Below are positions 1 through 11,801 of a DNA stretch of 64,000 nucleotides, piece by piece. The position numbers and the translations under genes are program-made. Location: the NCBI GenBank assembly GCA_022606135.1, contig JABYQN010000011.1, forward strand, positions 1,488,001 to 1,552,000. The letters are read 5' to 3'. The notes under the pieces are model-generated. The model searched no databases, was not told the origin of the DNA, and saw only the letters and a program-made list of their open reading frames with translations. Source of the stretch: Fomes fomentarius (Eukaryota; Basidiomycota; Agaricomycetes; Polyporales; Polyporaceae). Every line of letters begins with the position of its first letter. Position 1 is the first letter of the stretch.

Positions 1-782
1 TGGAGACACCGGCGGGCTGGGCAGGTGCCATAAGTCCACCAAATTGTCGCCGTCATCATCTGTCGCCGTCAAGGCCAAGGTGTGCAGCACCAACATCGGT
101 AGCTGTATGGTTTTACAGAAGCGGAGGATTTGAGGCGCACGACCGTAGAGGTGAAACTCCCGCAACCGGTCAGACCCTCGACAGATCGCGAGGGATGCGC
201 CGCGGAGCTCGGTAGGCGTGTCGTAGTTGGGGAGCGTCGCCTTCACGCGAAGCGGGGCTTGCTTGGATCGCGTGAGGAGCTTCAGGAAGACGTCCTTCCG
301 GGTGTAGGGGAGGTCTCCCCAGAACGCCGGCGTATTCAGTGCAGCTGCGCGCCAGGTGCGACAGACGTGCGTCAATTGGATCCAATGCAGCGGATGCTGG
401 CCATCCGACTTGGAGGAAGAGGAAAAAGAAGCCTTGGCTGGGATAGAGTCGAAGGAAGAGCGGGAGGCACAGACCATGATGTGCGCGATGATCTCGGTGG
501 GGATGCGTCCGATTTCCGTCAAGCTGTTGAGGCTGGCCTTCAAGTCGGTCAGCGCGCTCGTGCAGGCCTCGATGGAGCGCAGAATCTTCACGCGGGCGCG
601 TGCGACGGAGTCCCGGTCATCGCGAAGGTCGGCGATTTCGGATTGGGAAAGGCTACATATAACAAAACATGTGGGTCATCATGATCAGTGAGATTATAGT
701 AGATCGGTGTATGTTCGACTCACCGTATCGCATGGCGAAGATCGTTCACAGCTGGCAAAAGGGCGTCCACCGCATTTGTCAT
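1..782 (-). CDS. F-box-like protein, 5' part (runs off the window)
   Basis: Exon 1 is 782-724 and exon 2 runs from 652 to the window edge. The joined frame starts MTNAVDALLP and is open throughout the visible part. A coiled N-terminal stretch leads into an F-box-like segment (IPTEIIAHIM, then LTHVCRTWRAAALNTPAFW), the usual basidiomycete pattern of an F-box followed by leucine-rich repeats. F-box proteins generally recruit substrates to SCF ubiquitin ligases; the substrate here is unknown. The intron is 71 nt with GTGAGT and TAG ends. An inverted paralogue lies at 16639-18638. That copy is broken by a stop where this one reads through, so this copy is probably the working one. The C-terminus is not visible. 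Confidence 0.75.
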
Positions 783-1068
783 TCCGAGTTCTGGCAGTGA
801 ACGCTGAGTCCAGCCGTAGGACACCCGTACTAGCACTTCTGTATGTCAGCAGTAGGTGTGTCTACGAGAGCCGCAGAAAGTGTGCACAGGTAACAACGTA
901 AACACTGACGTCTTGCAAGTTGGTGGTTGGGGACAAGATGCGTCCGAGTCGGTCCTATCGCCGGGGGGGGGGGGCCGTGGTAAGATCACCACCAACATCA
1001 ACTTCGCTGCCAAGATGCGCACTTGTTCTCAACCACAAAGTGAATTCGTCCTCGCGGTCCTGCTCGAG

Positions 1069-1266
1069 CTAGTCTCGTTCCCATCCCCTCCTTGACCCTC
1101 GGTTCTACCACTGGCAGGACAACTCCAGCGGCGAGCGCTCACCAATCTTGCGTGCGAAAATCCAAGATGTGCTCTCATGATCGGCTATTGAACACCGCTC
1201 TCCCGAGTATTGCGAGGGTTGTGAGCGCTGGAGTTGTCCTGTAGAATGTCAGGGCACGAGACTATA
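1069..1266. mobile_element. MITE-like insertion in the left duplication arm
   Basis: The right arm reads straight through gcggtcctgctcgag-ccttaag, whereas here about 198 bp interrupt the same site. The insertion is bounded on both sides by ctcgag (1063-1068 and 1267-1272). Its ends form imperfect inverted repeats (tagtctcgt..ccc). Inside it, 1116-1130 and 1226-1240 are a perfect 15-bp inverted pair (aggacaactccagcg). It has no coding capacity. Because ctcgag is itself palindromic, target duplication and terminal repeat cannot be fully separated. Confidence 0.6.
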
Positions 1267-1712
1267 CTCGAGCCTAAAGACCGGAACGACGTACACTCCC
1301 CCGATCACTAATATCTGCGTGCACTTTGGTTCCGGCGAGGCTGTGTATTACAAGGTGTTGAATCGGGATTCGTCACTCGAGCAGGAGTGTCCCTGCTCCT
1401 ACCTCTGCTATCGGCTGTTCTATGACATATACGGCTTCACCCTGCCTGCACATACGAATTCGTTGGTCAGTCTCCTGCACTCGTCCCGTAGGAACGAACC
1501 GTGTCTTTCCGACTTTGTTCAGTTCATCGACAATTGGCTGCATATACAACGAGCGCGATTTGTGGATAATGACTCGATGAATTGGAAGAACCGATCGAAG
1601 TTAACGGGGACCCAGACGAGCAACTTGGTGAAAACCGTAGGGGTGATGTATGTGCGAGCAACGTCTCTCCAATCCCTACGGACTAAGCTGCATGCTGATT
1701 CGCTGCCGTTAG

Positions 1713-2198
1713 CACGACGGACAAGGCCCTATATCTGGTATTTAGGATATCAGAAGGAAATTGGTGGGGCACCTTAAATATGTGCCCGGCAGCTGACGTA
1801 TTTCCTGCTGGTGGAGAGATGAACTAGATTGTGTGTGTCCCACCTATTTCCTGGGCCAGGGATCATTTCAGGGAGAAGAAGGGTCGATCCTATTGGGGAC
1901 AAAGGTTGACATCTAACGAACAACTACAACAGGTTGTGATATATAAGTACGACACAATGGATAGGATAGGTACAATATCCTTTGTCTGACTCTCCTATTT
2001 CCTTCCAAAGCCAGACATTTGTCCCTCACCAGATCGAGTTGGTTTCTCCCTGAACTGAATCCAGGCCCAGGAAATAGGTGGGACACTCACGGTCTTCCAC
2101 TTGCCGGAAATATGTTGGCCACCGGCCGCATATTTAAGGTGCCCCACTAATTTCCTTTCAATATCCTGGATACCAGATACGGGGCCTTGTCCGTCGTG
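1713..2198. mobile_element. fold-back element with ~190-bp inverted arms
   Basis: Arm 1 (about 1713-1905) and arm 2 (about 2015-2198) are inverted copies around a loop of about 110 bp. Shared blocks include acgacggacaaggcc, ggggcaccttaaatat and gtcccacctatttcctgg. The arms differ at scattered bases, so the element is not recent. It has no convincing reading frame; the ORFs crossing it look incidental. It is absent from the right arm of the F-box duplication. Confidence 0.65.
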
Positions 2199-2654
2199 TA
2201 GGATGTAATGAAGCACATCGACCAATTTGGGGGTCCCCTGTCATCAACAGTCGTGTGTGATACGCAGTGGTTGGTCAAGATAGCACTAGTGATGGCGAAG
2301 ATGATGGGTGGGATAAGGTGGCAGCCACAAAGATTGTAAATAGGCGTCTTGAAAGCTCCGTGACGCGTAGAATTTTGCAAGTCAGAAGAAGATCCAGGTG
2401 GGAGCACAGCAGATGAGTAGCAACAACATTATGGACTAGATAGGAATGTTCGTGAGGTATTCGTAGGCTCAGCCAGAGTCTGTAAGTTGCATAACATGCA
2501 GGATGCAGGATGCAGGTCGTCAACCGTCCAACGGGAATCAAGAACGTCCGAGTCGTAAAAGCAAGAAAGGACAAGGTATAGCCGTGGCGCGCAGCCGCGC
2601 GCCCCACCAAAATGAGTGACAAGTGTTCTGATCTGATGGAAAGGTCGAACATCT

Positions 2655-4123
2655 TTACGCGACGAGGACACCGCCGAGAATGACGGCGGCACCGACGACG
2701 GAGAGCTCAATTCCACGGGTGAGGAGTGGTGCAGCACCGTTGTCCGAACCACCAGTGGCCGTAGGAGTGCCCGCGCCGGACCCTGAGGTCTGATTGCAAC
2801 GGAGAAATCAAGAAGCATCAGCAAATCGCGCTGATGGCAGATCCCTCTCGGGATGACGGTACTCACCACAGTGGCCCCAGACGAACGGGTAGTGCTGGCG
2901 CTGCCGCTAGCAGTGGTCGATGACGAGACGCCAGAGACGGCGAGGCCGTTCCCAATCGAGGTAACAACATTACACGAGGTCGTTGCGGGTGCTGTGTGCG
3001 CGTCCGGCGTCACGGGGTCGCCCTGGTGGAAGGTCGACGTGCCGTAGACACCCATAGGCTGTGCGATCGAATGGCCATTAGTACACACGGGGCATGCGAT
3101 GGGGCGTGTGGTGCACGCACCTCGCCGGAGTCGCCCTTGCAGGAATCGAACGAGCCTGCAGCATAATTTCCGGGCATGTTCCACATGCATCCCATGACGT
3201 CGTATATGTGCTGGCAGAGAGCGGGCGCGTTCGGCCCATCCTTGCATGCGCGTATGCAAAATTCTGAATCCGACATGAAATTCTGCGGAAGATCGTCAGC
3301 AACGCTGTCTGCTGCTCCCGAGCAATGGCAGAGGGCTGAGACTTACCGTCCATTCGTGGATCTGCTGGAGGTTGCCGAACGCGCTAGAGAAGACGAGACC
3401 GCCAATTGGGTTCCCTGCACGCACGGGACACGCCTTACGTCAGAAAGAGCTCTCGGGAGATACGTGGATAAAAATAGCACTAGAGCTACCGCTCTCATCA
3501 AGCCGCAGGAGAAAGACAGTCCGCAGCAGGCGAGCCCCACCGGCAAGCGCAGCCCGCCCACCCCTTTCCTGCATCGCCCGTACACTCCAAGGGCCCATAA
3601 CGCTTGACAAATTGACGATACCGACTCACCGTTCCCATCCGCACCGTGCGGGTCGAGCTCACCACCCGTGTCACCACTGGGGATGTTGATCTTTGTGAGG
3701 TCCCCTGCGCCAGTGACCTGGACGTAGTCTGGGGTCTGGACGAAATGCGCGCCCTGGATAGTGCCGTCGGGAATGACGCGAGTGCCATGGCCGCCCTTGA
3801 TGCACCATGCAACCTCGATCCGCTCGGTGTCTCCGATTGTGGAGGCAGCCCCGGGCTCGGGAGGTGCGAAGAGGCAGAAGTCATCAAGAGAGTTAACTAG
3901 AGTTGGGCGGTCAGTCTGTTGATACGTCTGTATAGAGGATGGAGGACGCACTGTAGAGGTTTTGGCACATAGAGGTTTGGTTCTGACCGCTGCCGCACTG
4001 ATTCGTACCAGTCTGGCCCTCCTCGGACTGCTTCGGGGCATTCGAGGGTAGGTATGTAGCACTGTACGTCTGCGCGAGTGCACCAGACGCCAGTACGAAT
4101 GGGAGGAATGAGAAAGGCAACAT
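2655..4123 (-). CDS. secreted GPI-anchored glycoprotein, macrofage-activating-glycoprotein type
   Basis: Join 4123-3952, 3896-3630, 3414-3347, 3282-3121, 3058-2867, 2789-2655, giving 331 residues. It opens with a signal peptide (MLPFSFLPFVLASGALAQ). The conserved body of this basidiomycete family follows (NQCGSGQNQTSMCQN, VDDFCLFAPP-like, GTRVIPDGTI, GAHFVQTPDYVQVTG, FCIRACKDGPNAPALC, CMWNMPGNY), with paired cysteines. A Ser/Thr-rich tract comes next, and a C-terminal hydrophobic tail (VVGAAVILGGVLVA) suggests a GPI signal. All five introns are 55-216 nt with canonical ends, and the phases close exactly. The family is cell-surface or secreted; its molecular function is not established. The start is the ATG at the signal peptide; longer upstream frames lack one. 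Confidence 0.92.
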
Positions 4124-4942
4124 CGTACAGAGGGGGGGCGGGCAAAGGCAGGGGGCGAGGGGTGGAACGAAGTGTAAAATAGGAGAGGGTGTGGGTGACC
4201 GGTTTTCCTGCGCAAGGTTTATGAAGGCGTCCGGAGCCGGACAGGTCTGGAGAAACAAGTCCGACGAGGGTGGCTATTCGTTTCGAACCGGCTCTGGAGC
4301 ATCTCTTGACGCGTAGACCTACGTTCGTGCGTGCCCGCCCCCGATCCCGGCCCGGAAATAGAATTTGCCCATGAGAGGGGACTGTGTCATGTCGAGTTCC
4401 AGGTTTGCGCAGGAATAGAAAGCGCTCAGCGCTAGTGCTGTCGCCCAAGATGCGTTGAATCTTAGCCGAAGTCTCCGCAAGGCTTTGAGGTCCCAACATA
4501 TTCAGCAGTCCTTGCTGGGAGCTCAGCTGTCAAAGGGAAGACAAATACCATGCTCGATAGTTCAACGTGCGGCCAGCGTTCCCCGTGGCTAATATCTACC
4601 GAGATAGAGGCACCGTCTTTCTCGACCGTCGCTCCTGGCTTCGACTAGCACCCACCTGTGAGTATCTCTGACATTCTGTAGGGCGTCAGCTACGTGCCAC
4701 AAACCGAGTCGAACAGTCGGTGAAACAGAGGAAACAAAGGCTGTCTCGGAAGTGCCAGCATAGCACTGCAGTCTGTGGCGGACACCGTGAGACATTTGCC
4801 ACGTGGCTGCGAATCTGGTCGCGCCTCTGCCGCCCCGACCTCAACGACCTTGAAGTAGTGACACGATGTCTTCTCTCACCACCACTCCGCTCTTCGACCC
4901 CCGTGCATCGTCGGAAGTGATAGGAGACTGCGCGTGGACGCC

Positions 4943-6885
4943 ATGGCGGCTCCAGGCTCGATAACGGTTCTGGGCGGCGGCATTTCCGGTCTTTCAGCTG
5001 CATTCCATCTCTGTCGCCGGTTCCCACCACGGTCGGGGACGCGTATCACGCTCGTAGAAGGAGCTCCGAGGCTGGGCGGATGGGTGCGCTCCGAGCGCGT
5101 GCGCGTATCGGATAATAAGAGACGCGAGGCGGATGTTTTGCTCGAAAGTGGGCCGAGGACGTTACGCCCGAATTCGAAGGCAATACTCGAGTTGGTGAGT
5201 GTTAGTTTCGTATACCTGGGATTGGGATCCGATGGGACCCGTTGCCATTGATACATCGACCCCTCCGAGTCACCTGGGTATTTTTATACCTATTCACTGA
5301 TAACGAGCGGTCGCTGATGCCCTGTATGCGCATACAAGCAGCTGTGGTCACTTTGGGTACATGATTCGTCTGCCTAAGCTCACCATTGACCACAAGTTTA
5401 CAGATTCACCTCCTTGATCTTACGCCTTCTCTGCTCACAGTTCCTCGCACTGCACCAGCGGCACGCAACAGGTTTCTTTATCTTCCGGACGCAGATGGGC
5501 TTGCAACAATCCCCGGATCTCTCCTCTCGCTACTGCGATCCCCATTAGCCAAAACTCTCATACCCGCCGTCTTCCGTGATGCAGCTAGACGGTCTGGAAA
5601 AGGTACGCCACCCTGTACCCTGTCGATCCTAGAATAACTTCATCAGACACGTTGCTTCTGGTGTTAGCCTCTACGGAGGACGAATCCGTCGATGCCTTTC
5701 TGACGCGGCATTTCGGCGGCGCATTCGCGCAGACCTTCGGTAGCGCACTCGTGCATGGCATTTATGCGGCGGACTCGCGTCTGCTAAGCGTGCGCGCGGC
5801 GTTTCCGATGCTGTGCCAACTGGAGCAGGCCGGTAATGGAAGCGTTGTCCGCGGAATGATCAAGGAGATGTTGTCGGCATCCCGCAAGCAGGAGGCAGGA
5901 GCAACGGATCCTGCTGCGTACGAACTCGGACAGATCGCGCAGCTCATGAAGGATGTCAGCGTGTACTCCTTCCAGGACGGGATGCAGACGCTTACCGACA
6001 CCTTGGAGAGGCGACTGGAAGAGCAGGCTAACGTCGACATCGTGAAGGGCGATGGCGCGGCAGCGCTGAACATAATAGGTTCTCAGTATGAAGTCAGTGA
6101 ACGCTATATTCCGCTCTTCCATCACGCAAGCGCAGAGCCCTAATATAGCCCGAATATAGCTCAGAACAATGTCCGGGAAGCGCATCACTTCGACGCACAT
6201 CGTGAGCGCACTGCCCCTTACACGACTGGCCCGACTGCTATCAGACTCTTCTGATAAGCAGCATTCTTCGACGTCTGCGTCCGCATCATTACCGCCGTTT
6301 CCGCTCCCCCACCTCGGGGCGAATCCGTCTTCCTCCGTCACAGTGGTGAACCTCGTCTTCTCCCCGACGCCCCGCCCGATTCACCCAGAAGGCTTCGGCT
6401 ACCTCATTCCCCGCCCTCTCTCCGGCTACCCAGCCCCTCCGTCCTCCCTAGGCATGCTTGGAACTGTCTTCGATTCATGTGCGCTCTCAGGACAGGACCG
6501 CCATCACTATGACCTCGACCCGGAGTCAGGTTCTAGGTCGAGGTTCACGAAGCTCACCGTGATGCTCGGAGGCCCGTATGGTGCGTCCTTGCCCGATCCA
6601 TCCTCACCTGCCTCCGAGTTCGTCCCCACTTTGCTCGATGCGCTGAGGAGACATCTTGGGTACCGCGATTCGGATGAGTTCCCTGAACCGTGCCTTGTGC
6701 GCGTGCGCCAGCATTGGGACTGTATCCCGACCCCGACAGTGGGGCATGTGCAGCGTATGGCGGAGCTCCGGAAGGCGGTGAGGGAACGCTTGGGCCCGAA
6801 TGCGTACGTGATTGGCGCGGGGGTGGGAGGTGTGAGTGTTGGTGATTGTGTCGAGAGCGGACGGCGGGTCGCGTTGGAGTTGTAG
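4943..6885 (+). CDS. HEM14: protoporphyrinogen oxidase (haem biosynthesis)
   Basis: Join 4943-5194, 5404-5602, 5668-6085, 6165-6885, giving 529 residues, the usual size for fungal PPOX. The enzyme oxidises protoporphyrinogen IX to protoporphyrin IX with FAD on the inner mitochondrial membrane. The N-terminal dinucleotide-binding motif VLGGGISGLSAA is at about residues 8-19, followed by LESGPRTLRPN. The C-terminal FAD segment VIGAGVGGVSVGDCVESGR lies just before the stop. The third intron is best placed at 6086-6164, because that donor keeps phase into KRITSTHIVSALPL. The start is the first ATG before the FAD motif; an in-frame GTG lies 9 nt upstream. No cleavable presequence is obvious, as in other PPOX proteins. 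Confidence 0.93.
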
Positions 6886-7244
6886 TCTTGAGGGTGGACG
6901 GCGAAGTCGGTACAGCGGTTGGGTTTGTGCTTATCATCTCGAAATCTCTGCTCTGGAAGAGGTGCCACTGCGGGATGCTTGTGAATTGACGAGTGACTAC
7001 CACGAAATCTGAATACACCATGGAACGACTGACTATATGCATCAGTCATACATCAGCGTCAGTCTTCTGCCCTCTGTGTGCCGTTAGCGTTTTCTCATCC
7101 ATTGTTGGCACATCCAGGCCCACGCAATCTACTCTCTCTACGTTGCCTGCGTGTCCGACATGCCCTCCTGTGACCCTACTGCTTTTCCCCGCCATCCGAC
7201 ACATCTTTCCAACTTGCGCTCCCGATCAAGTTCAAGTCCGTACC

Positions 7245-9633
7245 TCAGTCACTGCGCCTCTGCTTCTCCTCGCGGATCTCCACCCACCCCAGATCCTCGT
7301 CCTTGGAGATATCATTCTCTCCGGCTGCCTCTGGCTTTGCTACTGCTGCAAACCCTGATTGTTGAGCGCAACCGGATCCTCTTTGGGTATTGTCATGTGC
7401 CAGCGTGATGAGTGTGCTCAACGCCGGAGCGATAGTGGTGATTGCTGAGAAATGTCCGAAGCTCCGGATTGCCGCTGCATCAAGGGGAGAAGGGAAGGAA
7501 CGTGCAACTGAGGACCATGTCCGCTCGAGCACGGCGGAAAGGGAAGCTGGGATTGCTGAGCGCGCGCGCTCGTTCTGATAGATTTCCGTCAAAGGCTGGA
7601 TGACCCAGACCATCATGAGACTGGAGAATCTGTGCTGCATGAGACTGGGCCACCGATCTCGTCGTCCTTCCAGCACCTCAAACCTCTCCGGCCCCAAACG
7701 CGTCCACTCTTGTTCCCCCAGCAGATGCTCAAATGCTACGAGCGACACCCGGGCAGAGGCACATATCGACTGGAACTGAGAGGGAGATATGTTGCTGTTG
7801 TCCGTCGACCTCGATATGCAGCGGAGAACACACAAAGCCGCTCGTAGCGATGCCTTGAAGTTGTCGAATGTGTATTCTTCTTCCTTCCAGTTGTTTAGCC
7901 TCCAATCGGAAGCAGCGAGGACTGGATTATCATGTACTGTTTAGCCTTCGAATCATACCGTGAATGTCAATGGTACTAACCGCTACGAATTACTGAATAA
8001 TTAAGCACTTCGGGAAGAGTGATTCGAAGTTGCATCCAATATTCCGCAATCCGGTTGCTTGCGCTCCAAGAAAGCTCATGCTTCCCGAGCGAAAGAGCAC
8101 TCAATGTCTCGACGTACAGCTCGGTCGGGCAGACCGCCGGGGAAACGTGTTCCACGAGTTTCTCCAGAAGCGTCTTGGTACGTCGCCTCCAGACGTCGTC
8201 CCTCTCGCTGGAAGGTATCGTGAGCATGTGACGGGCCGCGTAAACAGCCGCAATTTCGAATCTTTGAACGTTCAGGTACCAATATCGCTCTCCTATAGCG
8301 TTGATGAGTGCTCGCCAGTGCTTGTTGCAGGCGTCCCATACATCCTGCAGGCAATTGCTCAGCTCATTCGTAGAAATGTCGGACATGATGACGTGTAGCT
8401 GATCGAGGTAATTCGGGGAGAGTGTGGTAGAGTACGCTGTCGTAGCAATCCTGCGGTCGAGTGCTCCTGTGTCGCGGAGGATGGTCAATTGATCACGTCC
8501 GTGCCATGTCGGCACATCCTCCTTGAAGTGATTCCATTTCCATACGCGGTAGGGAAGAGACTTCATGTCGGAATACCCCACCATCCTGACGTGGAGGTCC
8601 CAGACCATCTTGAGAAGATGATCGAGGGCGCGCTTGCATGCGTTATACACAAGCCGGATAGCGGTGTACAACATGAAAGCCTGTGGTGAGCGGTAGCAAC
8701 ACTCCCATTGGAAAATGGGCATAGCCATCACCACCACGAAACACGTGAACAAAATTGCCACCAAGGACGAAGTCACGAGGGCGACGATAGGATGAAGGGT
8801 CCAAAGTAGGACGAGCATCCCAACGAGAAACAGGATGAGGGCGATTTGGAGCAATAACGGAAGGGCGAGGATGATTGATCCGACACGCCATCGTAGAAGA
8901 CCATTCAAGCGATGCTGCCTGAGACGTGCACTCTCACGTGAGGTGCCTCGAAGACCCACTGTCGCTTCGTGCAGCCATTGCTTGACCGTGAGAGCAATCG
9001 AGGCTGATGCCAGACTACACACGAGGCTCGAGAACCAGAGTGTGTTAATCCACACTGCTGACTGGGGTGCGTGGAAAAGCGGTTGTGGAGCCTTAGCCCC
9101 GCCGATTCGGGTGGAATTGATGAAAGGAGGAGCCACAGAGAAGCTGTTCAGCTGCGCAGAGATCTGCTGCAATGCATCTAGGATTGGGTCTGCGGGCGCT
9201 GGTTGCAGAAGCTGGTAGGATTGGACGTTGAAGGCGGTTAGTACTGCTGAGAACAGACCTGCCTGTATCACCAATCACCATGATGTGAACTTTACGACTC
9301 TCGGATAGACAGAAGACGTACGTAGACCAGCAGTGTATCTATCTCGTCCTTCCACCGGCCAACGAGTTGGTCATAGTAATTGTCACCTGCTTCTGCTGCG
9401 TCCGACCACACTTTGGACTTTTCTTCCTCACTGAATTCCTCGTTTAACTCTTGCTTCACCTCCTATTGCGGCACAGTGGGTTAGTACTATCAGGACGATT
9501 AGTGCGACGGAATCACATTACTCACATGGGGCGTAGGGAACTGCCAGTCATGTCCAATTGTCGCAGATGCCTGAATCGGTGTATCTATGCTCTGCTCGGT
9601 AACACGAAGGGTAAGTGGCGAGTCGCGCTCCAT
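7245..9633 (-). CDS. DUF6535 domain membrane protein
   Basis: Join 9633-9526, 9462-9322, 9262-7981, 7936-7245, giving 740 residues. The segment around exons 2-3 (W..EIDTLLVY then AGLFSAVLTAFNVQSYQLLQP) is the DUF6535 signature, a family expanded in agaricomycetes and of unknown function. Hydrophobic segments lie at about residues 84-95, 157-175, 205-232 and 235-260, so it is probably a multi-pass membrane protein with a long C-terminal soluble part. The last intron (7980-7937, 44 nt) is short but restores the frame into HDNPVLAASDW. The start is the only ATG in frame with exon 1 after an upstream stop-rich region. Confidence 0.85.
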
Positions 9634-9639
9634 GCCGGT

Positions 9640-11795
9640 ATCGCCTATGAGGCCACACATGCTGCAGATTTATGCACTGTGATTACCCCCGAACTCACCT
9701 GAGTGGGAGACAGTATTTGAGGGGAGAGATAAGGACTGAGGGCGACATTCAACCCCATGGGGCCGATGATAATCGGGCGATAAAGATCGAGGTGGGCGTA
9801 TATGGGTGTGTAATCCGGTGTGTGTGAACCTCGCTTCTCAGTAGGCGTCTAGTTTGCCAATTATGCTCGTCGGACCGTTGGAGGCATAGGCGTGATATCG
9901 CTCTTGATTCCCTGCGATTGGCATCTCAACTTGAACCTTTAGCCCTCCATAAACTGATTTAACATGGCCAGTGCTACGGAAGATCTAAGCACAGATACTA
10001 GTATGCGATATCTAAGGTGTGTACTTACGATGAAGGGGCTGATCCTGGGGCTTTGGGCAGGATCGCTGATCGCGGCGCGATGCTGGAACGTTCACGAACC
10101 CGACCGGAGTCGTCCCCGCCGGTCCTATACCCGCTCTGAGCCGGCTCCAGTGCTACATACTCATTACAAGAGCGCATGTATAGGGTAATTATCATAGAGG
10201 GAACAATTCCGAAGGAGGAGATCGGGCGTGCGATACCATATATCCTACAAATCTAACGCGGATAGATTCTTACTTACCAGCTCGATGGGTTGCACCACAA
10301 CCCAGGACCCTCCTGGGATAGGGGCCCCGACGCACCGGAGAGTCGCACATAGTTACGGGTGCATTGAAATTGTGTTCCTGATCTTGGCATAGTATCTCGG
10401 GATGTGTTTTAACGGCACAAACTATGAACGGTGAAGCAGCAATGGGGGGGAAGACTATACAACAGGCGAACCATGAGTGTGTAGAGTTAAGACCCGTAGT
10501 ATGTGCAAAGTGGTCCAGTGGCAGTGCGCACGGCGCTAGAATCCTTTGCCAGCGGATCGGTTTCGGCTCACTGTAAGTTTGTTCAAGTTGGTGGCCAGTA
10601 GGACACCGTGTAGGATGCATCCATCCTATTCAGACTGGTATGATACTCTACACCGAACCGATTTGCTCTGAAGAGGTCGCACGCCCTTCCGACCCAAAAT
10701 GGGGAAGCCCTCGAGGGGGTGGGAGAATCAATTGGTCACTTCAAGCCAATAGTCGCCGAAAGGTGCTGAAGAGCAAAGGCCCCCGGCAAAGAGCCCAAGC
10801 AACAACGCGTGGAACTCGTCCGGCACCATCTTGCTGGCAAGGCGACCCGGAGGGACTTCTACTCTTTGACACCAAAAGTGTAGAGATTGAGCTGGTTACA
10901 CCAGCATACATATCAAGACACCTCGCTGCACAACACCACTGTCGCGGAGTGTCGCCCAGGCTCAGTCGCGTTCGCGGCACACTGTCGCAGCTCCCCGGAT
11001 CCTCAGTGGCTGTACCGTATAGTTCGCCGCAACTTGCGGTACACTGGCGTCAACTCGGGTCGTGTCACTGTGCCCGCTCAACTCTGGAGTCGTTGCCATC
11101 TCAGCGGCCAAAGGTACTAACTACTGACTAGCATGCTCTACACCCGTACAAGTGCTTCACATCTTTTACCACACACTAGCAGATCGGAGACTCGTAGCGA
11201 ATGCGTTCTACCATCGCCACCATGTAAGCCCAAAACTGATAGGATCGTGTGGTAGTCTATCAAGTACTAGTCAATAGAGAGATAATTTTTGTTACCAACC
11301 CTTGTTAAATGCCCTTGTCAAATGCGACACTAGAAGCACTTGTCTCGTTGTGATCACACTGCACCCAAATTTCCAGCTCATATTACGTTCTACCAAATCA
11401 CTCACACGGCAAACACGGCGCAGATGGTCTTGATACGCAACTCCGCGTCAACTTGAAATTTCGTGAGAAGTAAGAACTCGGCACGCGCGCGGCCTCGAGA
11501 GAACACTATGTCGTAGAGGTGTGATGGATAGCATGTGTAAGTCTATATGCACAATGAAGGCCACATATTTACAGTCGGACGTCAGGTTCGTGAGTAGCGA
11601 AGTAGTACATATACACAACAGTGGTCAACTACTGGTGATATGGCATTCTGTGGCGTTTTACTATGCCCGGTCAATCTATTGTAGAAGATCGTGAATAGAT
11701 TACGAGATAAGATGATCAGACCGTCGTTGGAAATGTGGGAGTAGGATAATGAAGAAAAGAAGAGAACACAAACGAACGCATAGATGAACGGAGTG
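9640..11795. other. intergenic region, no gene recognised
   Basis: Several reading frames are open here (for example 10640-11131 on the plus strand and 10620-10270 on the minus strand). None has family resemblance, exon-like structure or a domain. I see no repeat arms or RNA gene. It may hold regulatory DNA for the DUF6535 gene and the 3' end of the MFS gene. Confidence 0.5.
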
Positions 11796-11801
11796 GACAG
11801 G

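Larger units (their letters stand above)
1..1570. repeat. left arm of inverted duplication (F-box gene and upstream DNA)
   Basis: This segment matches the reverse complement of about 16105-17350 and beyond. The match covers F-box exon 1, its intron, exon 2 and roughly 800 bp upstream, including 707-901, 1021-1068 and 1267-1560. Similarity fades near 1565 on this side and near 16105 on the other. The arms are separated by about 14.5 kb holding four unrelated genes. Confidence 0.8.

Noticed and set aside
130..691. Plus-strand frames over the left F-box gene
   Set aside because: They are shadows of the minus-strand F-box exon; the equivalent frames in the inverted copy are likewise shadows.
1319..1777. 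152-codon plus-strand frame
   Set aside because: It spans the end of the duplication arm and enters the fold-back element; the homologous stretch in the other arm has a different frame structure.
10640..11131. 163-codon plus-strand frame
   Set aside because: It has no family resemblance, no splice context and composition like noncoding sequence.
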